Positions 52,344 through 60,955 of a DNA stretch of 64,000 bases are shown one piece after another. The notes under the pieces are model-generated. The model was not told where the DNA came from. It made no database searches and was given only the letters and a program-made list of their open reading frames with translations. The first letter of the stretch is position 1. Each line of letters starts with the position of its first letter. Source of the stretch: Cupriavidus pauculus (lineage in GTDB: Bacteria; Pseudomonadota; Gammaproteobacteria; Burkholderiales; Burkholderiaceae); NCBI RefSeq assembly GCF_003854935.1, contig NZ_CP033970.1, positions 806,001 to 870,000 of the forward strand, in the 5' to 3' direction. Both the position numbers and the translations under genes were made by a program.

Positions 52344-54737
52344 GTGATCAACATGTCTTATGCGGGCGCAGCGGCGCCGGCCACAGCGGCCACGCCGCCC
52401 GCGGGCACCGGAAGCGCCCGGCGCGCGATGCTGGACCACGCCGGCTGGATCCTGGGCGCGGCACTGGCCGGCGGGCTCGTTGCATGGGTCTGCGCGGTCT
52501 CGCAGCCGCACGAATACAGCGCCAGCGCGCTGGTGCAGGTGCAGCAGTCGCGCGAGGGCATGGCGGCGGCGCGCAACGCGGCGGCCACCATGGCCGCCAC
52601 GCCGGTGCCGCTCGATGTCGGCATGCTGCGCAGCCGCACCGTCGTGGCGCCGGTCGTGGAGCGGCTGCATCTGGACATCTCGGTGCGTCCGCTGCGCGCG
52701 CCGCTGTTGGGCGGACTGGCCGCGTACTTCGCCACGCCGGGGCAGTTGTCCGGCCCCTGGCCCGAAAGCCTGGGCTACGCCTGGGGCGGCGAGCAACTCA
52801 CCGTGGACCGTCTGGCCGTGCCCGAGCGCCTGCTCAACGCGCCGCTGACGCTGGAAGTGCTGCAGGGCGACCGCTACCGCCTCTCCTATCGCGATGCCGA
52901 ACTGCTGACCGGCGCCGTGGGTGGCGTGGCGCAGGCCAATGGCGTGACGATGCAGGTCACGCGCATCGACGCCCGGCCGGGCACGCGCTTTACCGTGACG
53001 CGGCATGACCTGGTGCAGACCGTGGATGCTGTGGCCGACGCGCTGCGCATCGAGATGCAGCCTGGCGACGCCGGCACCGTCAGCATCGGCTGGCGCACCA
53101 CCGACCGCATGGCCGCCGCCGCGCTGGTCAACGGCATCACCGAGTCGTTCATCGGCAACCAGGCCATGCAGCGGCGCGACGACACGGCCGCCACGCTGGG
53201 CTTCCTGTCCGCCGAGATCCCGCGCGTGAAGGCCGAGCTGGAACGCGCCGAGGCCGCGCTGACGCGCTACCGCTCGAAGGCCGGCACCATCGCGCCCACG
53301 CAGGACGCCCAGTCGTACCTGACGGGCAGCATGGACTACCAGCGGCAGATCGCGCTGCTCAAGCTCGAACGCACCAAGATGCTGCAGCGCTTTACGGAAG
53401 AGGCCAACGAGGTCAAGACCATCGACAGCCAGATCCAGCAGCTGATGCGCGAGCGCAAGGACATGGATTCGCGCTACCAGAACCTGTCGTCGACCGAGCG
53501 CGAATCGGTGGCCCTGACGCGCGACGTCAAGGTGGCCGAGGACATGTACATGACGCTGCGCAACAAGGCCGAGCAGCTGTCGCTGGTGCAGCTGGACCGC
53601 ACGGGCCAGGTGCGCGTGCTGGACAGCGCGCTGGTGCCGGTGCGCCCGGTGGGCTTTGGCCCGTGGCCGGCCACGCTGGCCGGCGCCATGATGGGCCTGT
53701 GCCTGGCCATGGCGTGCGTGACCGTGCGCCAGCGCATCCGTCCCACGCTGGAAAACGTCAACGAGGCCGAGGCACGCCTGGGCCTGCCGATGCTGGGCGA
53801 CGTGGTGTTCAGCCAGGAACAGGTGGAGCTGGAGCGCCTGATCGACGCACGCGCCCAGGCCGGCTGGTCGCCGGGGTCGCTGGCGGGCCTGCTGCCGCAG
53901 CAGCCGGGCCACGCGCTGGTCAATCCCGACGAACTGGCGGAGACCACCGACGACGACATGGACGGCGCCGAGCGCCTGCTGCGCCTGGGCCTGCACGACC
54001 AGTTCCTGCTGGCCCGCAACGCCCCGCATTCGATGGCCGTGGAAGGGCTGCGCAACGTGCGCGCCGCGCTGCATTTCTCGCTGCGCGACAGCAAGCTGCG
54101 CACCGTGGCCGTGACCAGCCCCACGGCCGGCGCGGGCAAGACGTTCGCATCGGTCAACCTGGCCGTGCTGTTTGCCGAAGCGGGCCAGCGCGTGCTGCTG
54201 ATCGACGCCGACCTGCGGCGCGGCAAGGTGGCCAACTGGTTCGACCTGCCCGTCGGTGCCGGCCTGGCCGACGTGCTGGCGGGCCGCTCCACGCTGCCGG
54301 ACGCCGTCAAGCTGACCATCGTCAACGGCCTGTCGGTGCTGCCGGCCGGCGCGCCGCCCGACAACCCGTCGGAACTGCTGATGAGCCCGGCCTTTGCCAA
54401 GTGCCTGGACGCCTGCGCGGAGCGCTTCGACCTGGTCATCATCGACACCCCGCCCGTGATGGCCGTGGCCGATGCGACGCTGGTGGCCAACTGTGCCGGC
54501 GCCACGCTGCTGGTGCTGCGCGCCGATACCACGCTGCCGTCGCAGGTGGACGAATCGCTGAAGCGGCTGGCGCGCGCCAATGCCACGCTGCTGGGCGGCA
54601 TTCTCAACGGCGTGGTGCCCAAGCGCAGCAACCGCACCGACTTCACCGCCATGAACCCGTACCTGGGCATGCCCGTGGCGGCGCCGGCGATCAAGCAGAT
54701 CGGCCATACCCCGGCGGCACATAACAACACAGCCTGA
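52344..54737 (+). CDS. Wzc/GumC-type polysaccharide co-polymerase with BY-kinase domain (no Tyr cluster)
   Basis: 797 residues. Membrane helix 1 (about residues 30-52), a large periplasmic domain with coiled-coil (VKAELERAEAALTRYRSKAG), helix 2 (about 437-457), and a cytoplasmic kinase domain with Walker A TSPTAGAGKTFASVNLA (about residue 591), A' LLIDADLRRGKVANW and Walker B LVIIDTPPVMAVADAT. The C-terminus lacks the multi-tyrosine tail of typical kinases. It controls chain length and export of the polymer. It follows manC by 51 bp and appears to be in its operon; a GC-rich hairpin lies between them. Confidence 0.92.
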   Translation: MINMSYAGAAAPATAATPPAGTGSARRAMLDHAGWILGAALAGGLVAWVCAVSQPHEYSASALVQVQQSREGMAAARNAAATMAATPVPLDVGMLRSRTVVAPVVERLHLDISVRPLRAPLLGGLAAYFATPGQLSGPWPESLGYAWGGEQLTVDRLAVPERLLNAPLTLEVLQGDRYRLSYRDAELLTGAVGGVAQANGVTMQVTRIDARPGTRFTVTRHDLVQTVDAVADALRIEMQPGDAGTVSIGWRTTDRMAAAALVNGITESFIGNQAMQRRDDTAATLGFLSAEIPRVKAELERAEAALTRYRSKAGTIAPTQDAQSYLTGSMDYQRQIALLKLERTKMLQRFTEEANEVKTIDSQIQQLMRERKDMDSRYQNLSSTERESVALTRDVKVAEDMYMTLRNKAEQLSLVQLDRTGQVRVLDSALVPVRPVGFGPWPATLAGAMMGLCLAMACVTVRQRIRPTLENVNEAEARLGLPMLGDVVFSQEQVELERLIDARAQAGWSPGSLAGLLPQQPGHALVNPDELAETTDDDMDGAERLLRLGLHDQFLLARNAPHSMAVEGLRNVRAALHFSLRDSKLRTVAVTSPTAGAGKTFASVNLAVLFAEAGQRVLLIDADLRRGKVANWFDLPVGAGLADVLAGRSTLPDAVKLTIVNGLSVLPAGAPPDNPSELLMSPAFAKCLDACAERFDLVIIDTPPVMAVADATLVANCAGATLLVLRADTTLPSQVDESLKRLARANATLLGGILNGVVPKRSNRTDFTAMNPYLGMPVAAPAIKQIGHTPAAHNNTA

Positions 54738-54758
54738 CCGGATCGGCACCGGCCCGGG

Positions 54759-54774
54759 CGTACCCGTTTCTGCG
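54759..54774 (-). repeat. Dispersed copy of the origin 16-mer (only one to the right of the origin)
   Basis: Minus strand CGCAGAAACGGGTACG, exact, between the first kinase gene and the hydrolase gene. It is the only exact copy seen in the 30 kb right of the replication module. Confidence 0.85.
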
Positions 54775-54821
54775 GGGCGTCCGAGGCGGGTTCCCGGTCA
54801 GTGTTATCGGGAGACGGATGG

Positions 54822-56714
54822 ATGAAACGGGTCACGTTCGATGGCTGCGCAGGCTGGTTGCACGGCGCGCGCGGCAACACCGGGGTGGTGCTCTGCGCAC
54901 CGCACGGTCACGAGATGATGTGGGCGCACCGCGCCTTCCGCCATCTGGCCGACCACCTTGCGCAAGCCGGCGTGCCCGTGCTGCGCTTCGACTACCGGGG
55001 CACCGGCGACGCCGCCGACCTGCCGGGCGGCATTGATCCGCTGGCCGCCGCGCTGGACGACATCGCCGCCGCTACCACGCTGCTGCGCCGGACTTCGGGT
55101 GCCACGCGCGTGGTGCTGTGCGGACTGCGGCTTGGGGCATCGCTGGCCGCGCTGGCCGCCACCCGTATCGACGCAGCCGGCGTGGTCATGCTGGCGCCGG
55201 TGCTGGACGGGCGCCTCTACCTGCGCGAACTGCGCGCGCTGCACGCGGGCTGGCGCAACAGCGCGATTCCCGAACTCGACGTGCCGCCGACGCCGGCCGG
55301 CGCGCAGGACGTGCTCAGCTTCCGCCTGCCCGCCACCACGCTGGCGGCCATCCAGTCGATCCGCATCGACGCCACGCTGGTGCTGCCGCGCACGCTGCTG
55401 CTGGACGCCTGGCCCGACCCTGGCTCGCCGCTGGCCCGGCTGGCTGGCGATTTGCGCGAGGCCGGCATCGACATCGAGCTGGACGGGTTTGCCGAGTATC
55501 CGGACATGATGCGCTCGGCCGAATTCGCCGACGTGCCGGCCCAGGCATGCCGCCGCATCACCGGCTGGATCGGCGCGGATGCGGCCAATGCGGCGCCCGC
55601 CCCCGTCGGGCCCGTGCCGACGCCCGATGCGCTGGCGCCGCCTGCGCTCGACGGCGTGGCCGAGCATCCGGTGTGGATCGACAACGCGCGCCTGTTCGGC
55701 GTGCTCTGTACCCCGGCGCCGCGCGCGCGCGATGCCCGGCCCAACACGGTCGTCATCTTTCCGAACACGGGCGGCAACCACCACGTCGGCGACGGCCGGC
55801 TGTTCGTCGAGGTATCGCGCCAGTTGGCCCGGCACGGCTTTGCGGCGCTGCGGCTGGACGTGTCGTCGCTCGGTGACGCCCCCGGTGCCGCCCAGCGGAT
55901 GGACTTGCAGACGATCTACGCCGAGACACCGCGCCGCGATCTGGCGGCGGCTGTCGATGCGATGCGCGCGCGGGGCTTCCGCTGCGTGGTGCTGGCCGGC
56001 ATCTGCTCGGGCGCGTTCCTGAGCCTGCACGCGGCGCTGGCCAATCGCGGCGTCAACGGGCTCATGCTGGTCAACCTCGTCAAGTTCCGCTGGGACGCGG
56101 CCGACAACGCGGCGGCGTCCGATCATCTGCGCCCGGCGCACGTGTACCTGGCTGCCGCGTGCAAATGGGAAAACTGGCGCCGGCTGATGCGCGGCGAACT
56201 GGGCCTGCGGCGGCTGGCGGCGGCGATGGCGCGCCGCGTGCGCCAGCGGCTGCGCGAGCGCCGCGAGACGGCGCCGGCCGAGGTGGCCGAGCCGTCGCCG
56301 CAGACGGTGCCGGCGTTCGCCAGCGCGGCCGTGCGCGAGTTCGAGCGGCGCGGCGTGCGCACGTTGTTCCTGTACGGCGCCAGCGACGTGGGCCTGCACG
56401 AGGCACACCTGGGCCTCGGCAAGCGGCTGGAGGCGCTGGAAGGGCTGCGCCACGTGCGGCTGCAGACGCTGCCGCTGCTGGATCATTCGCTGTTCCTGAC
56501 CGAAAGCCGCGACGCGTTTGCCGCGCAGTTGCTGGCGCACCTGGGGCAGATGCCGCAGGCCAAGGCCGCGCCGGTGGCGCACAAGCCGCCTGCCACGCAG
56601 TGGCGCCCGGCATCGCCGCGCAAGTCGAACCATGGCATGGCGGCGGAAACGCGCGGCGAGCGCGCCCGCGCATCGGCCGATGCCAGCAAGCCGGCGCGCG
56701 GCCGGGCACGATAG
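54822..56714 (+). CDS. Tandem alpha/beta hydrolase domain protein of the exopolysaccharide locus
   Basis: 630 residues with two alpha/beta-hydrolase-like halves (about 1-265 and 285-575). Each keeps early-fold elements: RFDYRGTGDAADLPGG in the first, LRLDVSSLGDAPG in the second. The nucleophile elbows deviate: GLRLGAS in the first half and GICSGAF in the second, without the usual GxSxG serine in the first. A His in LLDHSLFLTES closes the second. Similar proteins accompany exosortase or polysaccharide loci; their role is not established. The C-terminal 50 residues are basic and disordered-looking. Confidence 0.78.
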   Translation: MKRVTFDGCAGWLHGARGNTGVVLCAPHGHEMMWAHRAFRHLADHLAQAGVPVLRFDYRGTGDAADLPGGIDPLAAALDDIAAATTLLRRTSGATRVVLCGLRLGASLAALAATRIDAAGVVMLAPVLDGRLYLRELRALHAGWRNSAIPELDVPPTPAGAQDVLSFRLPATTLAAIQSIRIDATLVLPRTLLLDAWPDPGSPLARLAGDLREAGIDIELDGFAEYPDMMRSAEFADVPAQACRRITGWIGADAANAAPAPVGPVPTPDALAPPALDGVAEHPVWIDNARLFGVLCTPAPRARDARPNTVVIFPNTGGNHHVGDGRLFVEVSRQLARHGFAALRLDVSSLGDAPGAAQRMDLQTIYAETPRRDLAAAVDAMRARGFRCVVLAGICSGAFLSLHAALANRGVNGLMLVNLVKFRWDAADNAAASDHLRPAHVYLAAACKWENWRRLMRGELGLRRLAAAMARRVRQRLRERRETAPAEVAEPSPQTVPAFASAAVREFERRGVRTLFLYGASDVGLHEAHLGLGKRLEALEGLRHVRLQTLPLLDHSLFLTESRDAFAAQLLAHLGQMPQAKAAPVAHKPPATQWRPASPRKSNHGMAAETRGERARASADASKPARGRAR

Positions 56715-56720
56715 TGCAGA

Positions 56721-56740
56721 GGCCCCCGCAGCCGGGGGCC
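56721..56740. terminator. Terminator between convergent genes
   Basis: Stem GGCCCCCG/CGGGGGCC with a four-base loop, between the stop codons of the hydrolase and the glycosyltransferase genes. Confidence 0.7.
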
Positions 56741-56746
56741 ATCGGC

Positions 56747-57658
56747 TCAGAGTTCGGCGCCGCGCTCGGGCTGGCAGCGTCCGGACAGCAGTTCGCGCAG
56801 GCCCAGCAGGTTGCCGGCCAGGCGGCCGCGACGGTCGATGTGCGGCTCGGGGAACAGCGCCTTGGCCCCGTTGGCCAGGAACGCGCGGGCCGTATAGCTC
56901 CACGCCTCGCGCGCGGACAGCGCACCCTTGCCGTACAGGTACCACGCGTTGACGATCTGCGAGAACCCGAAGCGCTTGCCCGACGTGCGGCCGCCCGAGC
57001 GCAGCCCCAGATGCACGCCCCGGCACGCCAGCACCTGCAGCAGCGGCCCCTTGGCATGCATCGCGCGCGAGAAATCCATGTCTTCCAGCCAGCCGTACAG
57101 CACCAGTCGCTCGTCGAAGCGCAGGTCGCCGATGGCGCTGCAGCGGTAGGCCATGTTGCAGCCGTAGAGCTTCTGCACCGGCACCAGGCCCATCGGCTGC
57201 GGATGCGCGGCGTCGTCGGACAGCAGCTCGGCGGCCTCGTCCCAGTCGATCGCGTCGCCGCGCACGCCGTCCTGCACCACGCCGCCGGTGACGCCCACGG
57301 CATGGGGGCGTGCCGCGAACGCCTCGGCGCAGCGTGCCAGCCATTCGCGCGCGGGCACGAAGTCGTCGTCCAGGAACACGACGATGTCGCTCTCCGGCAG
57401 CACGCGCTCCAGGCCACGGTTGCGCTGCGCGGGCAGCCCGGCCGGGCCGAACAGATATTCCACCGGCAGGTGCTGGGGCGCGGCGAACTCGCCGACGTCG
57501 AGCCGCGTGTTGGCCGAGATCACGACGATCGACGGCTGCAGGGTCTGCTGCTCCAGCAGGCGCAGCATGCGCGGCACCGCCTGCGGCCGGCCCTTGGTGG
57601 CGATGACGACGGCAACGCGGCACGCGCGCGGCGCACCTTGAAGGTGTTGTGGTATCAC
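56747..57658 (-). CDS. Glycosyltransferase family 2
   Basis: 303 residues. GT-A fold: VAVVIATKGRPQAVPRMLRL, PAQRNRGLERV, and the metal-binding VVFLDDDFVPAREWL. Acceptor-side sequence includes YGWLEDMDFSRAMHAKG. There is no membrane segment, so it is a cytoplasmic or peripheral enzyme that adds one sugar to the lipid-linked repeat unit. The start is a GTG at 57658 preceded by GGGAG; no ATG fits the fold start. It is the only glycosyltransferase in the window, so the others and the polymerase and flippase must lie further right or elsewhere. Confidence 0.88.
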   Translation of the reverse strand: MIPQHLQGAPRACRVAVVIATKGRPQAVPRMLRLLEQQTLQPSIVVISANTRLDVGEFAAPQHLPVEYLFGPAGLPAQRNRGLERVLPESDIVVFLDDDFVPAREWLARCAEAFAARPHAVGVTGGVVQDGVRGDAIDWDEAAELLSDDAAHPQPMGLVPVQKLYGCNMAYRCSAIGDLRFDERLVLYGWLEDMDFSRAMHAKGPLLQVLACRGVHLGLRSGGRTSGKRFGFSQIVNAWYLYGKGALSAREAWSYTARAFLANGAKALFPEPHIDRRGRLAGNLLGLRELLSGRCQPERGAEL

Positions 57659-57899
57659 GCGGCTCTCCCTTTGTTGTTGTGCAGCATCCGGTTGGGTCTG
57701 GCCCGAGTATAGGAATCGATGTGCGGGGCTTTCAGTGTGTTTGCCAACGCAGCAGATGCAGTCACCCGTACGGGCGTTTCGCGGCCATGCGTGCGTGTGT
57801 TTCCGCACGGATGGCGCAGGTCCACGCTCGCAAGATGGCGTGGATGGCCTGGCGCGGTTGCCGAGGCCGCCTGTCGCCCTGACGCACCGGAGCAATGCC

Positions 57900-58481
57900 A
57901 TGAACTGGACCCGCCGCGCGTGGTTGAGCGCCCTCCCGGCCGGCGCGCTGACGCTGGCATCGCGTGGCGCGCTGGCCCATGTCAGCGCCGGCGCGGTGGA
58001 GCCGCTGGTGCCGGCGCCCGATGCCTGGGTGGTCGACGCCACGGGGCAGCGCCAGAAGCTCGGCACGCTGATGCAGGGCCGCGTCACCGCGCTGCAGACG
58101 ATGTTCACGGGCTGCAGCTCGGTGTGCCCGCTGCAGGGCGCCATGTTCGGCGCGGTGCAGCAGGGGCTGGCCGACAGGCGCGGCAAGTATCCGATGCAGC
58201 TGCTGTCGCTGAGCATCGATCCGCTCGGCGATACGCCGCCGGCCATGCAGGCATGGCTGCGCAGGATGGGGGCGGGCCGCGCATGGCGCGGCGTCATCCC
58301 GTCGGGCGACGTGATGGCGCTGCGCGGCACGCTGGCCGGGCGCCCGCCGTCCGAGAACCTCGACAAGCACGCCACCCAGGTCTACTTCTTCGATGCGTCG
58401 GCACGCATGTGCTGGCGCAGCCAGGCGTTGCCGCAACCAGAGGATGTGGTGAACGTCATGGCCTTTCTTGCCAGGGCGTGA
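57900..58481 (+). CDS. SCO1/SenC-family copper chaperone-like thioredoxin-fold protein
   Basis: 193 residues. A leader with WTRRAWLSALPAGALTLA (Sec or Tat, twin Arg at residues 5-6) precedes a periplasmic thioredoxin fold. The copper ligands of the family are all visible: Cys72 and Cys76 in FTGCSSVCPLQG, and His156 in NLDKHATQVYFFD. SCO proteins deliver copper to oxidases. Next to a galactose-oxidase-like copper enzyme rather than a cytochrome oxidase, this one probably serves that enzyme; this is inference from position. GGAG stands eight bases before the ATG. Confidence 0.87.
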   Translation: MNWTRRAWLSALPAGALTLASRGALAHVSAGAVEPLVPAPDAWVVDATGQRQKLGTLMQGRVTALQTMFTGCSSVCPLQGAMFGAVQQGLADRRGKYPMQLLSLSIDPLGDTPPAMQAWLRRMGAGRAWRGVIPSGDVMALRGTLAGRPPSENLDKHATQVYFFDASARMCWRSQALPQPEDVVNVMAFLARA

Positions 58482-58534
58482 ACCGGGGCCGCCCAACACC
58501 TTTCATCAAGTCGTTGCTTCAGGGGGAAGCCATC

Positions 58535-60478
58535 ATGAATTCCATTCTGCGATCGGGGCTCGCGCGCGCGCTGGCGAGATGGTTGAGGTGCACCGGGCCG
58601 TGCCTGCTGGCGCTGTGGCTCTGGCTGGCGCCGACTGGCGTGCAGGCCCAGACCACCACCGAGATCAAGGTTAGCGGCACCAACTACTGTCTCGACATCA
58701 GCGGCGGCGTGCCGGACAACGACGCGCCGGCCATCATCTGGACCTGCCATGGCGACCTGAACCAGCAATGGGCGCTGACGCTGTTCGGCAGCCAGTACCA
58801 GATGTCGCCACAGCACAGCGGCAAGTGCCTGGACATCCAGTACGCCAGCACTGGCGTGGGCTCGCCGGCGTTGCAGTGGCAGTGCAGCGGCACGGCCAAC
58901 CAGCGTTTCACGCTGCGCGCGCAGAACGGCGGCTATGCCATCGTGGCGGCGCACAGCGGCCTGTGCCTGGCGCCCAACACGGTGGCCGAGGGCCAGGCCG
59001 TGGTGCAGAAGACCTGTAACGGCAGCGTGGCGCAGACCTGGAACGTCACGGTGGCGCAGACCACGGTGCTGCCGTCGAAATGGACCGCGCCGAAGGCGCT
59101 GACCGTGATCCCGGTGGCTGCGTCGAACCTGCCGGACGGCCGCGTGCTGGTCTGGTCGGCCTACGAGCGCAACAACTTCGGCGGCGACAACGGCCGCACG
59201 TACACGGCGATCTTCAACCCGACGACCGGCGCGTCGAGCGAAAAGCTGGTGACCAACACCTACCACGACATGTTCTGCCCCGGCACCGCCAACCTGCCGG
59301 ACGGCCGCATCCTCGTGAACGGCGGCAGCAGCAGCGCCAAGACCAGCATCTACAACCCGGCCACCAACGCATGGACCACGGCGGCCGAGATGGTGCGCGG
59401 ACGCGGCTACCAGGGGTCGGTCACGCTCAGCAACGGCGGCGTGTTCACCGTGGGCGGGTCGTGGAGCGGCAATATCGGCGACAAGGACGGCGAGACCTGG
59501 ACCGCGGCCACCGGCTGGCGGCTCAATAGCGCCATCTGGGACGACTACATCCTGACCGGCGACGCCGGCGGCATCTATCGCTCCGACAATCATGCCTGGC
59601 TGTTCGCCGCCAGCAACGGCCGCGTGTTCCACGCCGGCCCGAGCAAGCAGATGAACTGGATGGACACGGCCGGCAACGGCAACGTGACGGCGGCCGGCAC
59701 CCGTGCCGCCGATGGCGACGCGATGAACGGCAACGCGGTCATGTACGACATCGGCCGCATCCTGACGCTGGGCGGCGCGCCCGATTATGAGAACGCGGCG
59801 GCCACCACCAATGCGCACGTCATCGACATCCGCACGGCCACGCCGACGGTGCGCAAGGTGGGGTCGATGGCCTACGCCCGCGCGTTCCAGAACAGCGTGG
59901 TGCTGCCGAACGGGCAGGTGGTGGTGATCGGCGGGCAGGCGTGGCCGGTGACGTTCAGCGACGACGGCGCCGTGATGGTGGCCGAGCTGTGGGACCCGGC
60001 GACCGAGAAGTTCTCGCGCCTGGCGCCCATGCAGACCCCGCGCACGTACCACAGCGTGGCGCTGCTGCTGCCTGACGGCCGCGTGCTCAGCGGTGGCGGC
60101 GGCCTGTGCGGCACCTGCACGACCAACCATTCGAACGTGGAGATCCTGACCCCGCCGTACCTGCTCAACGCCGATGGCACCAACGCCACGCGGCCGTCGA
60201 TCACGTCGGCGCCCACGGAGGCATACCTGGGCACCACGATCTCGGTCAACGCCACGGCCAACATGAAGTCGTTCGCGCTGGTGCGGCTGTCGTCGGTCAC
60301 GCACTCGGTCAACAACGAGATGCGCCGCGTGCCGCTGGCGTTCACCGTCGGCACCGCCGGCGAGTACCGGCTGCAGATCCCGTCCGATCCGGGCGTGGCC
60401 GTGCCGGGCTACTACATGCTGTTCGCGATGAACGCGGCCGGCGTGCCCAGCGTGGCCGCCACGGTCCGGGTTCGCTGA
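58535..60478 (+). CDS. Galactose oxidase-like copper-radical enzyme with N-terminal ricin-type lectin domain
   Basis: 647 residues, with a Sec signal (to about residue 38), a ricin-type beta-trefoil (about 40-170, CLDISGGVPDNDAPAIIW, QQWALTLFGSQYQ), then a seven-bladed Kelch/galactose-oxidase domain and a C-terminal DUF1929 domain. The radical site is complete in order and spacing: Cys248 (HDMFCPGTA) and Tyr292 (GRGYQGSV) are 44 apart like Cys228-Tyr272 of the fungal enzyme; Trp310 follows at +18; Tyr505-His506 (RTYHSVALLLPDGRV) and His590 (SVTHSVNNEMRR). It should oxidise a primary alcohol of a sugar to an aldehyde with oxygen. GGGGGAA precedes the ATG. Confidence 0.92.
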   Translation: MNSILRSGLARALARWLRCTGPCLLALWLWLAPTGVQAQTTTEIKVSGTNYCLDISGGVPDNDAPAIIWTCHGDLNQQWALTLFGSQYQMSPQHSGKCLDIQYASTGVGSPALQWQCSGTANQRFTLRAQNGGYAIVAAHSGLCLAPNTVAEGQAVVQKTCNGSVAQTWNVTVAQTTVLPSKWTAPKALTVIPVAASNLPDGRVLVWSAYERNNFGGDNGRTYTAIFNPTTGASSEKLVTNTYHDMFCPGTANLPDGRILVNGGSSSAKTSIYNPATNAWTTAAEMVRGRGYQGSVTLSNGGVFTVGGSWSGNIGDKDGETWTAATGWRLNSAIWDDYILTGDAGGIYRSDNHAWLFAASNGRVFHAGPSKQMNWMDTAGNGNVTAAGTRAADGDAMNGNAVMYDIGRILTLGGAPDYENAAATTNAHVIDIRTATPTVRKVGSMAYARAFQNSVVLPNGQVVVIGGQAWPVTFSDDGAVMVAELWDPATEKFSRLAPMQTPRTYHSVALLLPDGRVLSGGGGLCGTCTTNHSNVEILTPPYLLNADGTNATRPSITSAPTEAYLGTTISVNATANMKSFALVRLSSVTHSVNNEMRRVPLAFTVGTAGEYRLQIPSDPGVAVPGYYMLFAMNAAGVPSVAATVRVR

Positions 60479-60915
60479 TGCGCACGCGCCTGACCGGCGC
60501 GCTGGCGGTGGCCATGGCCGCCGCCAGCCTGGCGGTGCCTGCGCTGGCGCAGGCACCCACGCCCAACCTCGTCGAGCTGGGCCGGTCGCTGTTCTACGGC
60601 AGCGTAACCCCGGCCACGCCGGCGCGGCTGCGCTGGGAAGAGCGCCCGGTGCCGGCCGCCGCCGCGCGCTGCGCGAACTGCCACGTGGCCACCCAGGGCG
60701 CCCAGCCGTTCGGGCCGCCGCTGACCGCCGACGCGCTGCTGACGCTGGCGCCCCGGCGCGGCGGGCCGCCGTCCGCCTACGACCGCGACAGCTTCTGCCG
60801 CGTGGTGGCGCAGGGCGTCGACAACACCGGCGTGATGCTGTCCAAGGTCATGCCGCAATACCGGCTATCCGATCCGGAGTGCACGGCGCTCTGGTCCTTC
60901 CTGCTGACCCAGTAG
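60478..60915 (+). CDS. Small c-type cytochrome
   Basis: 145 residues. A Sec signal ends about AQAPTP (residue 25). One haem motif CANCH (residues 65-69) is followed by a Met in the C-terminal part (GVMLSKVMPQYRLSD) as probable axial ligand. The gene overlaps the oxidase stop codon (TGATG at 60476-60480), so the two are co-translated. A periplasmic cytochrome coupled to the radical oxidase could carry its electrons or activate the cofactor; inference. Confidence 0.85.
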   Translation: MRTRLTGALAVAMAAASLAVPALAQAPTPNLVELGRSLFYGSVTPATPARLRWEERPVPAAAARCANCHVATQGAQPFGPPLTADALLTLAPRRGGPPSAYDRDSFCRVVAQGVDNTGVMLSKVMPQYRLSDPECTALWSFLLTQ

Positions 60916-60955
60916 CGCGGCAACGGGCCGCGCCCAAGTTTCCGGAGCCCCCCGC

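Noticed and set aside
49932-54749. A 1605-residue open frame opposite manC and the first kinase gene
   Set aside because: Same reason: low-complexity His/Arg/Gln/Ala composition and full overlap with well-supported genes on the other strand.
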